In this document: piece after piece, positions 26,091-34,836 of the stretch | Numbering within the stretch: the stretch's first letter is position 1 | Layout: each line of letters begins with the position of its first letter | Origin: a bacterium | Lineage (GTDB): Bacteria > Electryoneota > RPQS01 | Assembly (NCBI GenBank): GCA_036504735.1 | Contig: DASXUQ010000010.1 | Span: forward strand, 372,001 to 436,000 | Length of the DNA stretch: 64,000 bases | Direction: 5' to 3' | Made by a program: the position numbers and the translations under genes | Notes under the pieces: generated by a model | The model's database searches: none | Seen by the model: the letters and a program-made list of their open reading frames with translations, nothing else | Told to the model about the DNA's origin: nothing

Positions 26091-27497
26091 GTGCAATATA
26101 TTGGCAAAGACGTTCTGACTCAAGGCTCGCTGCTGCACCTCGATCCAAAGAAGGCCTGGCAGCTTTTGCGTTCGCGCGCCAAACAGGGAATTCGCAAGGC
26201 GAAGCGTGCGGGCATCCGAATGGAAGAGAGCCGTGACCTTTCCCTGATGGCCCGGGTGTGGTACAACCCGGACACGCTGACCAAAACCCTCGAACCGGAA
26301 CAGAAGCTCTATCTGGCGTATCTGGGCGAGGAACTGGTGGGCGGGATCATTGTGACTCCGGTGACGCCCAATACTCTGTTCTACCATTACGGCGGGACGA
26401 ACGAACTGGGACGCTCGATTGAAGCCAACGCGTATTTGCTGTGGCACATCGTCGAGGAGTTCAAGGGTAGCGAGTTCACCTACTTGGACGTGGGGGTGAG
26501 TTTCCGTCCGGAATTGCAGCACTATTTTCAGAAATACTGCACGCAGCCGTATCCGATTCTGTTCCGGGCGCCGTCCGACGAGGTGAAGCCGCATATGGCG
26601 CTGAACCCGTTTGCGACGGATCATCTGGATTGGGTAGAGCAGCAGGCGGTGGCGATCAATACGCAGCTCTCCGAGTATTTCGAGGCGGAGTTCACCTATC
26701 TGCCATCGTGGCCCTACGCATTGCAGTCGGCGCTGCGAGCTTTGGAACTGCCGAATCCGGCGACGGTGGGCGTGTGGGCATCGGCGGGCGAAACGTCGTA
26801 CATTGAATCGCTGCGGGAGATGTTCGGCGACCGGTTCGGCTTTGAAGCGCGTAAGCGCGAAGCGGACGCGTACCTGGTATGCCACCGCTGGGGGATTCCC
26901 TGTGCGGAAGTCGAAGAGCTTTCCACGGAGCGGGTGCCGCTGGTGGAAGACTGCCGCGACTATTTCTATTTTCCGCAGGGCGAGCAGCGGTCGGGAAGCT
27001 ATGGGCGGTTTGCGGTGTTCGATTTTGCGCGCTGGTTCCCGCTGCAGTTCGGCGCGGCGCTGGTGGGCGAATTCTATCCCGACAAGCACGTGTGGGACCA
27101 CTTCCACTGTCTGGACGTGACCAAGCGCAACACGGTGCGGGAACTGTTGCAGATTCACTGGCCGCAGCGCGAGGCTTACGCGGCGGCGCGGGCGGAGAAC
27201 TGGAACCGCTATTCCGAACTGTTCACCATGCTGGGCTTCCCGCCCCCAAACGGTCAGCAGCCGCCACTGGCCTTTCTGCTGAAGGCGGAGGAACCGTATC
27301 CCGCGCGGGCGATTCATGAGCGGCTGCGGGAATTCGGCATCGGGTCGGAGATGGACGAGCGCGACGGCATCGTGGCGCTGCCCTGTCATGCAGGTTTGAA
27401 AAAGAGTCACGTGGATTACATTTTCGGCGCGTTCCGCGGAATGGTAAACCCGTGCTACACATTTGTCAGAAGCGATCCAGCGGAAAAGAAGTCATGA
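26091..27497 (+). CDS. FemAB/GNAT-like acyltransferase fused to a degenerate DegT-type aminotransferase fold
   Basis: This 468-residue protein has two parts. Residues 1 to about 190 look like a FemAB/GNAT N-acyltransferase: a basic helix (RSRAKQGIRKAKRAGIRM), the strand LYLAYLGEELVGGIIV, and FYHYGGTNELGRSIEANAYL. Residues about 205-455 follow the order of DegT/DnrJ/EryC1 aminotransferases (VPLVEDCRDYF, GSYGRFAVFDFARWFPLQFG, EAYAAARAENWNRYSEL, LREFGIGSE, VALPCHAG), but the segment that should hold the PLP lysine has none. It is likely a non-catalytic sugar-binding half. GTG 26091 is the only start after the previous stop. It overlaps the epimerase gene by ATGA, beside a true DegT enzyme. Probable role: N-acylation of an amino sugar. 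Confidence 0.75.
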   Translation: MQYIGKDVLTQGSLLHLDPKKAWQLLRSRAKQGIRKAKRAGIRMEESRDLSLMARVWYNPDTLTKTLEPEQKLYLAYLGEELVGGIIVTPVTPNTLFYHYGGTNELGRSIEANAYLLWHIVEEFKGSEFTYLDVGVSFRPELQHYFQKYCTQPYPILFRAPSDEVKPHMALNPFATDHLDWVEQQAVAINTQLSEYFEAEFTYLPSWPYALQSALRALELPNPATVGVWASAGETSYIESLREMFGDRFGFEARKREADAYLVCHRWGIPCAEVEELSTERVPLVEDCRDYFYFPQGEQRSGSYGRFAVFDFARWFPLQFGAALVGEFYPDKHVWDHFHCLDVTKRNTVRELLQIHWPQREAYAAARAENWNRYSELFTMLGFPPPNGQQPPLAFLLKAEEPYPARAIHERLREFGIGSEMDERDGIVALPCHAGLKKSHVDYIFGAFRGMVNPCYTFVRSDPAEKKS

Positions 27498-28438
27498 GTA
27501 AAGACCGTTTTCTCGTTACCGGCGGCGCCGGGTTTATCGGATCGAATCTTGTCGAAGAACTGCTGAAACGCGGCCACGACGTGGCGGTGTTCGACAATTT
27601 CGCCACGGGGCGAAAGGTAAATCTCCAGCCGTTTATGAAGGACATCGAACTGATCGAGGCCGATCTGCGCGATGCGGCGGCGGTGCGCGCGGCCATGCGC
27701 GGGCGACACTATGTGCTGCACCAGGGGGCGCTGCCCAGCGTCTCGCGTTCGGTGCAGGACCCGGTGGCGTCCAACGACGTCAACGTGTGCGGCACGCTGA
27801 ATGTGCTGCTGGCGGCGCGCGATGAAGGCGTGCGGCGCGTCGTGGCGGCGTCGTCGTCATCCGTTTACGGCGACACTCCCACGTTGCCGAAGATCGAGCA
27901 GATGCCCGTGCTGCCGATGTCGCCCTATGCGGTGTCCAAGCTGGCGACGGAAAAATATTGCGCGGCATTCTACAAGGTGTACGGATTCGAGGCGGTGGCG
28001 CTGAGATACTTTAATGTGTTCGGGCCGCGGCAGGATCCGACGTCGCAATATTCGGCGGTGATTCCGCTGTTTATTACGGCGGTGCTGAAGGGGAAGAAGC
28101 CGACCATTCACGGTGACGGATTGCAGTCGCGCGATTTCACCTTCGTCGCCAACGTGATCGACGCCAATTTGCGCGCCTGCTACACGGACGGCGTGGGCGG
28201 AGAGTTTTTTAATGTGGCCTGCGGCGAGCGGTACACGCTGCTCGATCTGCTCCACACCATCGGAGAAATCACCGGAATGCCGGCGGAAGCCAATCACGAG
28301 CAGGGTCGCGCCGGAGACGTGCGCCACTCCCTTGCCGACATTTCTAAAATAAAAACGGCCATGGGTTTTGAGCCGCTGGTAAAATTCCGCCAGGGACTGG
28401 AAGCGACGGTGGCCTTCTTCTCACAGGAGTTATCATGA
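27494..28438 (+). CDS. UDP-GlcNAc/GalNAc C4-epimerase-like SDR (WbpP type)
   Basis: An extended short-chain dehydrogenase of 314 residues interconverting hexose C4 epimers. The NAD motif is GGAGFIGSNLVEEL, and the catalytic parts are SSSSVYG and YAVSK. HQGALPSVSRSVQDP closely resembles the substrate-loop phrase of WbpP, which prefers N-acetylated UDP-sugars. Start ATG 27494 overlaps the FemAB-like gene, and the stop overlaps the aminotransferase gene (ATGA both times), so the three are coupled. UDP-glucose epimerase activity is the main alternative. Confidence 0.85.
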   Translation: MSKDRFLVTGGAGFIGSNLVEELLKRGHDVAVFDNFATGRKVNLQPFMKDIELIEADLRDAAAVRAAMRGRHYVLHQGALPSVSRSVQDPVASNDVNVCGTLNVLLAARDEGVRRVVAASSSSVYGDTPTLPKIEQMPVLPMSPYAVSKLATEKYCAAFYKVYGFEAVALRYFNVFGPRQDPTSQYSAVIPLFITAVLKGKKPTIHGDGLQSRDFTFVANVIDANLRACYTDGVGGEFFNVACGERYTLLDLLHTIGEITGMPAEANHEQGRAGDVRHSLADISKIKTAMGFEPLVKFRQGLEATVAFFSQELS

Positions 28439-29547
28439 ACGTGCCGATGCTGGATTTGCCGGCGCAGTTCCGCAAAATCCAGGGTGAGGTTATGCCTGAA
28501 ATCACCCGCATCTTCGAAACCCAGTATTTCATACTTGGGCCGAATGTCAAGAAGATTGAAGAACAGATGGCCGGTTTGGCCGGGATGAAGTGCGGTATCG
28601 GAGCGTCCTCCGGCACCGACGCCCTGCTGTTGTCGCTGATGGCGATCAACATCAGGCCCGGCGATGAAGTGATTACCACACCGTATACATTTGTCGCCAC
28701 GACCGAAGCAATCGTGCGTACGGGCGGCACTCCGGTGTTTGTGGATATCGAAAAGGACAGTTTCAATCTGGACGTCAAGCAGGCCGAGGCGGCCATCACG
28801 CCGCGCACCCGCGCACTGCTGCCGGTGCATCTGTTCGGGCTGGTGATCGATCCGGATGCGTGGCGCGCCGTGGCGCAGAAGCACAAGGTGACGCTGATTG
28901 AAGACGCGGCGCAGGCTGTCGGCGCGAAGCGCAAGACCTGGGTGGCGGGCGGCATCGGCGACATTTCGGCGTTCTCGTTCTACCCGACGAAGAATCTGGG
29001 CGGCGCGGGCGACGGCGGCATGGTGCTGACGCGGACGGACGAACTGGCGGCAACGGTGCGCAGCGACCGCATGCACGGCGGCCATGACCGCTACTACTAC
29101 GACCGCCTGGGCATCTGCGCGCGTCTGGACGAAATCCAGGCGGCGGTGCTGGCGATCAAGTTCAAGTATCTGGGCGAATGGAATGAACGCCGCCGCGCAT
29201 TGGCGACACTCTATAATCATCTGCTGGAAGGCGCACCGGTGACGATGCAGGCCGTTCCGGCGGATGCCTATCACACGTATCATCAGTATGTGATCCGTGC
29301 ACCGCGCCGGGACGATCTGAAGGAGTATCTGAAGACTCGCGGCATTGCCAGCGACATCTATTATCCCGTGCCGCTGCATCTGCAGGAGTGCTACGGTTAC
29401 CTCGGCTACAAGCAGGGGCAGTTCCCCAATGCCGAAAGTCTGGCACTGGATTCCTTGGCCCTGCCGATCAACGCCGAGCTGTCCGACGCTCAGGTGGAGT
29501 TCGTGGCCAAGTCGATTCAGGATTTCTACCGTGGCGTGGCGGCTTAG
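28435..29547 (+). CDS. DegT/DnrJ/EryC1/StrS sugar aminotransferase
   Basis: A PLP-dependent aminotransferase making an amino sugar on a nucleotide carrier. The fold begins MLDLPAQFRKI. The PLP-binding Lys is in SFYPTKNLGGAGDGG, and IEDAAQAVGA holds the cofactor Asp. At 370 residues it is standard. Closest types by feel are WbpE/WlbC enzymes (3-amino UDP-GlcNAc uronate) or QdtB/FdtB; the WbpA-like dehydrogenase in the cluster favours the former, but no matching WbpB oxidase is obvious. It is preceded by the epimerase with an ATGA overlap. Confidence 0.9.
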   Translation: MNVPMLDLPAQFRKIQGEVMPEITRIFETQYFILGPNVKKIEEQMAGLAGMKCGIGASSGTDALLLSLMAINIRPGDEVITTPYTFVATTEAIVRTGGTPVFVDIEKDSFNLDVKQAEAAITPRTRALLPVHLFGLVIDPDAWRAVAQKHKVTLIEDAAQAVGAKRKTWVAGGIGDISAFSFYPTKNLGGAGDGGMVLTRTDELAATVRSDRMHGGHDRYYYDRLGICARLDEIQAAVLAIKFKYLGEWNERRRALATLYNHLLEGAPVTMQAVPADAYHTYHQYVIRAPRRDDLKEYLKTRGIASDIYYPVPLHLQECYGYLGYKQGQFPNAESLALDSLALPINAELSDAQVEFVAKSIQDFYRGVAA

Positions 29548-29634
29548 GCTGTATACGGTCCGGTGGTCGATAGTGTGGAGTAGCTTGGCAGCGTGATGTT
29601 ATGTCCGGCGAACGCCGGCAATTGATGAGCGATT

Positions 29635-31065
29635 ATGCCTCAGACGAATGAACAGTCCATTTGGGTGCGGCTGTTTGCCCAGATCGCGGATATCGTAATG
29701 ACCGTGGTGGCGTTTGTCACGGCTTTTGCGTTACGTACTCAGCTTCGGGCGGCATTCTTCTTTGGCACTGCGCAGACTCTCGACAGTTACTACAACAGTC
29801 TGGTGGTCCTGGCGCTCATCTGGTGGTTCCTGCTGGATATTCAGAAGGCTTATACCGACACTCAGCGCATGCGCAGCATGCACGAGTTCAAGGTGGTCTT
29901 CCGTACGGCGACGGTAGGGACGCTGCTGTTTCTCGCGGTGACGTACGCGCTGCGGATCGAAACTCCGCCGCGCGGCGCGATGCTGTTGTTCGTCATCATC
30001 GGCATGGCGCTGCTGAGCCTGAACCGCATTTTCTTCCGCTTTTTGCGGGAGTACCTGCGGACGGAGGGCGCACTGACCAAGACGATTCTGATTGTCGGCT
30101 CGGGTGAAAAGGCGCAGAGATTTCTGGCGTCGCTGAACGAGCATTCCGAGTGGGTCGTCAATCTGGTGGGTTTTGTCGAACTGGACAAGGAGCGCGTGGG
30201 CAAGGAGATCATGGGGGCGCGGGTGCTGGGAACGGCGGACGATCTGCCGCGTATCCTGCACGAGCATCCGATCCATGAAGTGGTGTTTGCCGTGTCCACG
30301 CGGCAGCTTGAACGGTGCACGGATATGCTGGCACTGTGCGAGCAGGAAGGAGTGAACGCGGTGATTCTCTCCAACTTCTTCTCCAGCCTCGTCGCGCAGG
30401 TGGAAACGGAAATTCTGTACGATCAGCCGGTGCTGATCTACCGCACGACGCGGCACAAGGAATGGCAGCTTATGGTGAAGCGGGCGTTCGACATCGGCTT
30501 CTCCGGAACCATGCTGCTGATTCTGTTCCCGATTCTGGCGGCGATTGCGATTCTGATTAAACTGGATGACCGCGGCCCGATTTTCTACCGCTGGAAGGTC
30601 GCGGGAGAGGCCAAGAAGAAATTCACCGGCTACAAGTTCCGCACGATGGTGGTGAACGCGGACTCCATCAAGGAAAAACTGATGGAGAAGAACGAGATGA
30701 AGGGCGTCGTCTTCAAAATGACGGACGATCCGCGCATCACCCGCATCGGAAAGTTTTTGCGGAAGTACAGCCTGGACGAGCTGCCGCAGTTCTGGAGCGT
30801 GCTGAAGGGCGACATGGCGATTGTGGGGCCGCGTCCGCCGCTGGAAGGCGAATTGCAAAGATTCGAAAGCTGGCAGCGGCGCAAGCTCTCGGTAAAACCG
30901 GGGCTGACGTGTTTGTGGCAGGTATCGGGACGGAGTACGATTACGGATTTCGACGAGTGGGTGCGACTGGATCTGGCGTACATCGACAACTGGTCGCTCT
31001 GGCTGGATTTCAAAATTCTCGCGAAGACCATTCCCGTCGTGCTGTCCGGCAGAGGGGCGCATTGA
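29635..31065 (+). CDS. Initiating polyprenyl-phosphate glycosylphosphotransferase (WbaP/WcaJ family)
   Basis: This enzyme transfers a sugar-1-phosphate from a UDP-sugar to undecaprenyl phosphate, the first membrane step of repeat-unit assembly. About four N-terminal membrane segments (residues 10-140) are followed by a CoA-binding-like Rossmann domain (TILIVGSGEKAQRFL). A fifth hydrophobic segment and the catalytic bacterial sugar transferase domain come next (about 280-476; FDIGFSGTMLLI, KFRTM, LRKYSLDELPQFW, MAIVGPRPPLEGE, KPGLTCLWQVSGR). At 476 residues it is a full-length polyisoprenylphosphate hexose-1-P transferase. The sugar cannot be told. Confidence 0.93.
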   Translation: MPQTNEQSIWVRLFAQIADIVMTVVAFVTAFALRTQLRAAFFFGTAQTLDSYYNSLVVLALIWWFLLDIQKAYTDTQRMRSMHEFKVVFRTATVGTLLFLAVTYALRIETPPRGAMLLFVIIGMALLSLNRIFFRFLREYLRTEGALTKTILIVGSGEKAQRFLASLNEHSEWVVNLVGFVELDKERVGKEIMGARVLGTADDLPRILHEHPIHEVVFAVSTRQLERCTDMLALCEQEGVNAVILSNFFSSLVAQVETEILYDQPVLIYRTTRHKEWQLMVKRAFDIGFSGTMLLILFPILAAIAILIKLDDRGPIFYRWKVAGEAKKKFTGYKFRTMVVNADSIKEKLMEKNEMKGVVFKMTDDPRITRIGKFLRKYSLDELPQFWSVLKGDMAIVGPRPPLEGELQRFESWQRRKLSVKPGLTCLWQVSGRSTITDFDEWVRLDLAYIDNWSLWLDFKILAKTIPVVLSGRGAH

Positions 31066-31087
31066 AACATTACAGTGAGACTCGTTC

Positions 31088-32215
31088 ATGAGAGTTCTGG
31101 TTACAGGCGGCGCGGGCTTTATCGGCTCGCATACCGTGGACGCGTTGCTGGCGAAGGGCTACGAGGTAACGATTCTCGACAGCCTCGAAAAGCCGGTGCA
31201 TATGAAGGGCAAGCCGGATTACATTCCGTGCGCGGTGCGATTCATCGAGGGCGACGTGCGGAAGCGCGAGGATATGCTCAAGGCGCTGGAAGGCGTGGAG
31301 GCGGTCTACCATTTTGCCGCTTATCAGGATTACCTGCCGGATTTCAGCAAGTTCTTCCATGTGAATTCGGTGGGAACGGCGTTGATCTACGAGCTGATCG
31401 TGGAGCACAAGCTGCCGGTGAAGAAAGTTATCGTGGCGTCGTCGCAGGCGGTGGCGGGCGAAGGGATCTATCAGTCGCAGCGCGGAACGGTGTTCCGTCC
31501 GGATCTGCGGCCCACGGCGATGCTGGAACGGGGCGAGTGGGATTTTTCCGATCCGGACACGAGCGACCTGCTGCAATGGCAGCCCACGCCGGAGAGCCAC
31601 GCCAACCCGCAGAATCAGTATGCGCTGTCCAAGTACTCGCAGGAACTGATGACCATTGCCTTCGGTAAGCGCTACGGGATTCCGTCGGTGGCGATGCGCT
31701 TTTCCATCGTGCAGGGACCGCGGCAGAGTTTCTACAACAACTATTCCGGCGCCTGCCGGATTTTCTCCTTGAGTTACTTTTTCGACCGCGCGCCGCTGGT
31801 CTATGAAGACGGCATGCAGGTGCGCGACTATGTCAACATTCACGACGTGGTGGAGGCGCTGCTGCTGGTGCTGCAGGACAGCCGCGCGGATTACCGCGCC
31901 TTTAACGTGGGCGGCGGCGTGCCGTACACCGTGCGGGAATTCTGTTCGATTGTGGCCAAGGAATTCGGCAAGGAAGAGTTGCAACCGCGAGTACCGGGGC
32001 TGTTCCGCTTCGGAGACACGCGCCACATTCTCTCGGACATCGGCGGGCTGAAGTCGCTGGGCTGGACGCCGCGCTTTACTCCGGCGGACTCGGTGAAGCT
32101 GTACCGGGAGTACCTGAATGAGCAGACGGACATTGAGGACATCATGGACTTTGCGGAAAGAAATATGCAGTCGCTGAACGTGGTTCGTGCAGCGCGGGGA
32201 GCGGTTCAGCAATGA
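31088..32215 (+). CDS. NAD-dependent epimerase/dehydratase (extended SDR)
   Basis: 375 residues. The cofactor motif is VTGGAGFIGSHTVDALLAKG, with SSQAV and the catalytic YALSK. It is longer than the next gene and contains a PESHANPQNQYALSKYSQEL phrase and an insert after SSQAV. The specific reaction is unknown; a C4 or C5 epimerase or dehydratase acting on a nucleotide sugar is expected from the cluster. The stop overlaps the next epimerase (ATGA), implying coupled translation. Confidence 0.85.
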   Translation: MRVLVTGGAGFIGSHTVDALLAKGYEVTILDSLEKPVHMKGKPDYIPCAVRFIEGDVRKREDMLKALEGVEAVYHFAAYQDYLPDFSKFFHVNSVGTALIYELIVEHKLPVKKVIVASSQAVAGEGIYQSQRGTVFRPDLRPTAMLERGEWDFSDPDTSDLLQWQPTPESHANPQNQYALSKYSQELMTIAFGKRYGIPSVAMRFSIVQGPRQSFYNNYSGACRIFSLSYFFDRAPLVYEDGMQVRDYVNIHDVVEALLLVLQDSRADYRAFNVGGGVPYTVREFCSIVAKEFGKEELQPRVPGLFRFGDTRHILSDIGGLKSLGWTPRFTPADSVKLYREYLNEQTDIEDIMDFAERNMQSLNVVRAARGAVQQ

Positions 32216-33147
32216 GAATTCTTGTGACGGGCGGCGCGGGGTTTATCGGCTCGAATGTGGCGGATGGATTCATTGCCCAGGGCCATGATGTGGCAATTCT
32301 GGATAATCTGATTACCGGTTTGCGGGAGAACATTCCCACGGCGGCGCGTTTCTATGAAGTGGATATTCGCGACGCGGAGGGGCTGCGGCGGGTGTTCGAC
32401 GAGTTTCATCCCGAAGTGATCGTGCACCATGCGGCGCAGATGGACGTGCGGCGCTCGCTGATCGATCCGGTGTTCGACGGCGATACGAATATTCTGGGGT
32501 CGCTGAAGCTGATTCTGGAAGCGGTGCGGACGGGAGTCAAGCGTTTTGTGTATGTCTCCACGGGCGGCGCGGTGTATGGCGAGCCGAAGGAATTGCCGGT
32601 GCCGGAAACGCACTCGATCAATCCGGAATGCGCATACGGAATTTCCAAGCACACGGTAGAGCATTATCTGGAACTATACCGCATTCTGAGCGGTCTGACC
32701 TACGTGGTGCTGCGCTATCCGAACGTGTACGGGCCGCGGCAGAATCCGCACGGAGAAGCGGGAGTGAACGCGATCTTCATCGGGCTGATGCTGGAAGGCA
32801 AGACGCCGATGATTTTCGGCGACGGCGACGCGGTGCGGGATTATGTGTTCGTGTCCGACGTGGTGGATGCGAATATCCGCGCCCTGTCCAAGGGTGACAA
32901 TCAAATTTTTAATATCGGCTCGGGGATCGGAACCTCGGTGAACCAGATTTACGAGAAGTTGCAGGAGATTCTGGACTTCGACAAACCCGCGATTCATGCG
33001 CCGGCGCGCCCGGGCGAGATTCAGAAGGTTTATCTGGATGCGCGCAAGGCCGAAAAGGTCCTCGGATGGAAGCCGACGGTTTCCTTCGATGAAGGCTTGC
33101 GGCGCACCGTGGAATGGTCACGCAAACGGGCGATGGTCCGCGCGTGA
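32212..33147 (+). CDS. GalE-like NAD-dependent epimerase
   Basis: A 311-residue extended SDR. Motifs are VTGGAGFIGSNVADGF, HHAAQMDVRRSLIDP, STGGAVYGEP and YGISKHTVEHY. The HAAQxxVRxSxxDP phrase and length fit short bacterial UDP-glucose 4-epimerases. The end overlaps the following gene by GTGA. Its product could supply UDP-galactose for the glycan. Confidence 0.87.
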   Translation: MRILVTGGAGFIGSNVADGFIAQGHDVAILDNLITGLRENIPTAARFYEVDIRDAEGLRRVFDEFHPEVIVHHAAQMDVRRSLIDPVFDGDTNILGSLKLILEAVRTGVKRFVYVSTGGAVYGEPKELPVPETHSINPECAYGISKHTVEHYLELYRILSGLTYVVLRYPNVYGPRQNPHGEAGVNAIFIGLMLEGKTPMIFGDGDAVRDYVFVSDVVDANIRALSKGDNQIFNIGSGIGTSVNQIYEKLQEILDFDKPAIHAPARPGEIQKVYLDARKAEKVLGWKPTVSFDEGLRRTVEWSRKRAMVRA

Positions 33148-33845
33148 AAGCGATTGTTCTGGCGGCGGGAGTGGGCAGCCGGTTGGGCGTGCTTACGCAA
33201 AAGACTCCCAAGTGTCTGTTGCCGGTGGGCTGCAAACCGCTGCTCGATTATTGGTTTGACTCGCTGTCTCGCGCGGGCGTGGATGACGTGCTGATTAATC
33301 TGCATCATCACGCGGACCAGGTGCGGGAGCATCTGGCGGCGCGGGACCTTACGCTGCACGTGGAGACGCTGTTCGAGCCGGTGCTGCTGGGCAGCGCGGG
33401 GACGATCCGGCGAGCGTGGGATTTTGTGGCGGGAGAAGAGTCCTTCTTCATCGTCTATGCGGACAATTTCTCGCGCGTGGATTTGAGCAGGCTGCTGGCC
33501 TTTCACCGCGCGAAGCAGAATCCGCTGTTGACGCTGGTGGCCTATCCGACGGACGAGCCGCGGCGCTGCGGGATTCTGGAATTGGACGGGGACGGCCGGG
33601 TGCTCTCCTTTGAGGAGAAACCCACCGAGCCACGAAGCAACTTTGCCAACTCGGGCATTCATGTGGCAAGCGCGGGACTTCTCGAGTATTTGCCGGAGAC
33701 GACGCCGGCAGACTTGGGGTTCCACGTGTTGCCACGGCTTGTGGGCCGGATGTTCGGGTATGTCACGGACGAGTATATTCAGGATATCGGTACCATGGAA
33801 ACGTATGAACGTGTTCAACGGCTTTTGGCCGATGGGACAAGGTAA
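33144..33845 (+). CDS. hddC: Sugar-phosphate nucleotidyltransferase, probably D,D-heptose-1-phosphate guanylyltransferase
   Basis: This enzyme activates a sugar-1-phosphate with a nucleotide. The N-terminal LAAGVGSRLGVLTQKTPKCL is the nucleotidyltransferase motif. YADNFSRVD carries the metal-binding Asp, and FEEKP contacts the sugar. At 233 residues it is a short form, as in HddC. I use GTG 33144, overlapping the previous stop (GTGA); the in-frame ATG 33114 would add ten residues within the epimerase gene. The two genes downstream are hddA-like and gmhA-like, which is the basis for choosing GDP-heptose over GDP-mannose. Confidence 0.8.
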   Translation: MKAIVLAAGVGSRLGVLTQKTPKCLLPVGCKPLLDYWFDSLSRAGVDDVLINLHHHADQVREHLAARDLTLHVETLFEPVLLGSAGTIRRAWDFVAGEESFFIVYADNFSRVDLSRLLAFHRAKQNPLLTLVAYPTDEPRRCGILELDGDGRVLSFEEKPTEPRSNFANSGIHVASAGLLEYLPETTPADLGFHVLPRLVGRMFGYVTDEYIQDIGTMETYERVQRLLADGTR

Positions 33846-34835
33846 ATGGTAATTACGCAAACTCCGCTGCGTCTCAGTCTCGCCGGCGGCGGGTCTGATC
33901 TTGCCGAGTTCTACAAGGGCGGTTCGGGCAAGGTTATTTCGACAGCGATTGACAAGTACATTTATGTGATCGTCAAGGAACGTTTCGACGACAAGATCGT
34001 GCTCAATTACTCCCGCAGGGAGATCGTGGACGAGGTGTCGGAAATCGAGCACGACCTGATTCGCGAAGCCATGCTGCGCACAGGAGTCCGGCGGGGCGTG
34101 GAGATCACGACGCTGGCGGATATTCCTTCGGAAGGCAGCGGCCTCGGTTCATCCTCTTCGGTGGTGGTAGGGCTGTTGAACGCGATGTACATGTATCGCA
34201 GCGAGCAGGTGACCGCGGAGCGGCTGGCGCGCGAAGCATGCGAGATCGAAATCGAGCGGTGCAGCAAGCCCATCGGCAAGCAGGATCAGTATGCGGCGGC
34301 GTATGGCGGCCTGCGCGTCTACACCTTTCATCCGGATGAGTCCGTGGACGTGGAACCGGTGGAACTCTCGGCGCGCTCCCTCTGGCAATTCGGGTCGAGC
34401 CTGATGCTGTTCTACACCGGGCGCACGCGCAAATCGGCGGAGATCCTCACCGAGCAGAAGGCGCAAACCTGCAACCGGCGCGGAAATCTTGAGGCGATGC
34501 TGCCCTTAGTCGGAACGATCCGCGCGTCGCTGTGCGGCGGCCGGTTTGATGACGTGGGACGCGCGCTGCATGACGGGTGGACTCTCAAAAAGAAAATGGC
34601 GTCGCGCGTGAGCGACGGCGAGATCGATTCGGTTTATGAGCAGGCGCGCGAAGCGGGCGCCATCGGCGGCAAGATCGCGGGAGCCGGCGGCGGCGGATTT
34701 TTGCTGTTGTACGTGCCGGTGCAGCACCAGGAAAAGGTGCGCACGGCTCTTTCCGGCATGTTCGAACTGACATTTCTTCCCGAACGCGACGGGAGCAAGG
34801 TGATCTTCAATCTTCGGCGTTACCCCTTTAAATGA
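33846..34835 (+). CDS. hddA: D-glycero-alpha-D-manno-heptose-7-phosphate kinase-like GHMP kinase
   Basis: A GHMP-superfamily kinase of 329 residues, expected to phosphorylate heptose-7-phosphate at C1. The N-terminus is TPLRLSLAGGGSDL. The ATP motif is EGSGLGSSSSVVVGLLNA. GKQDQYAAAYGGL and the C-terminal GKIAGAGGGGFLLL are characteristic of the HddA group. The start ATG 33846 abuts the previous stop. Together with the neighbouring nucleotidyltransferase and isomerase it forms three of the four steps to GDP-D-glycero-alpha-D-manno-heptose. Confidence 0.9.
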   Translation: MVITQTPLRLSLAGGGSDLAEFYKGGSGKVISTAIDKYIYVIVKERFDDKIVLNYSRREIVDEVSEIEHDLIREAMLRTGVRRGVEITTLADIPSEGSGLGSSSSVVVGLLNAMYMYRSEQVTAERLAREACEIEIERCSKPIGKQDQYAAAYGGLRVYTFHPDESVDVEPVELSARSLWQFGSSLMLFYTGRTRKSAEILTEQKAQTCNRRGNLEAMLPLVGTIRASLCGGRFDDVGRALHDGWTLKKKMASRVSDGEIDSVYEQAREAGAIGGKIAGAGGGGFLLLYVPVQHQEKVRTALSGMFELTFLPERDGSKVIFNLRRYPFK

Positions 34836-34836
34836 T

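Noticed and set aside
24525-27410. 961-codon open frame on the minus strand
   Set aside because: It lies exactly opposite three well-supported plus-strand genes. The translation is Arg/His/Pro-rich, as expected from the antisense of GC-rich codons, and has no domain or start signal.
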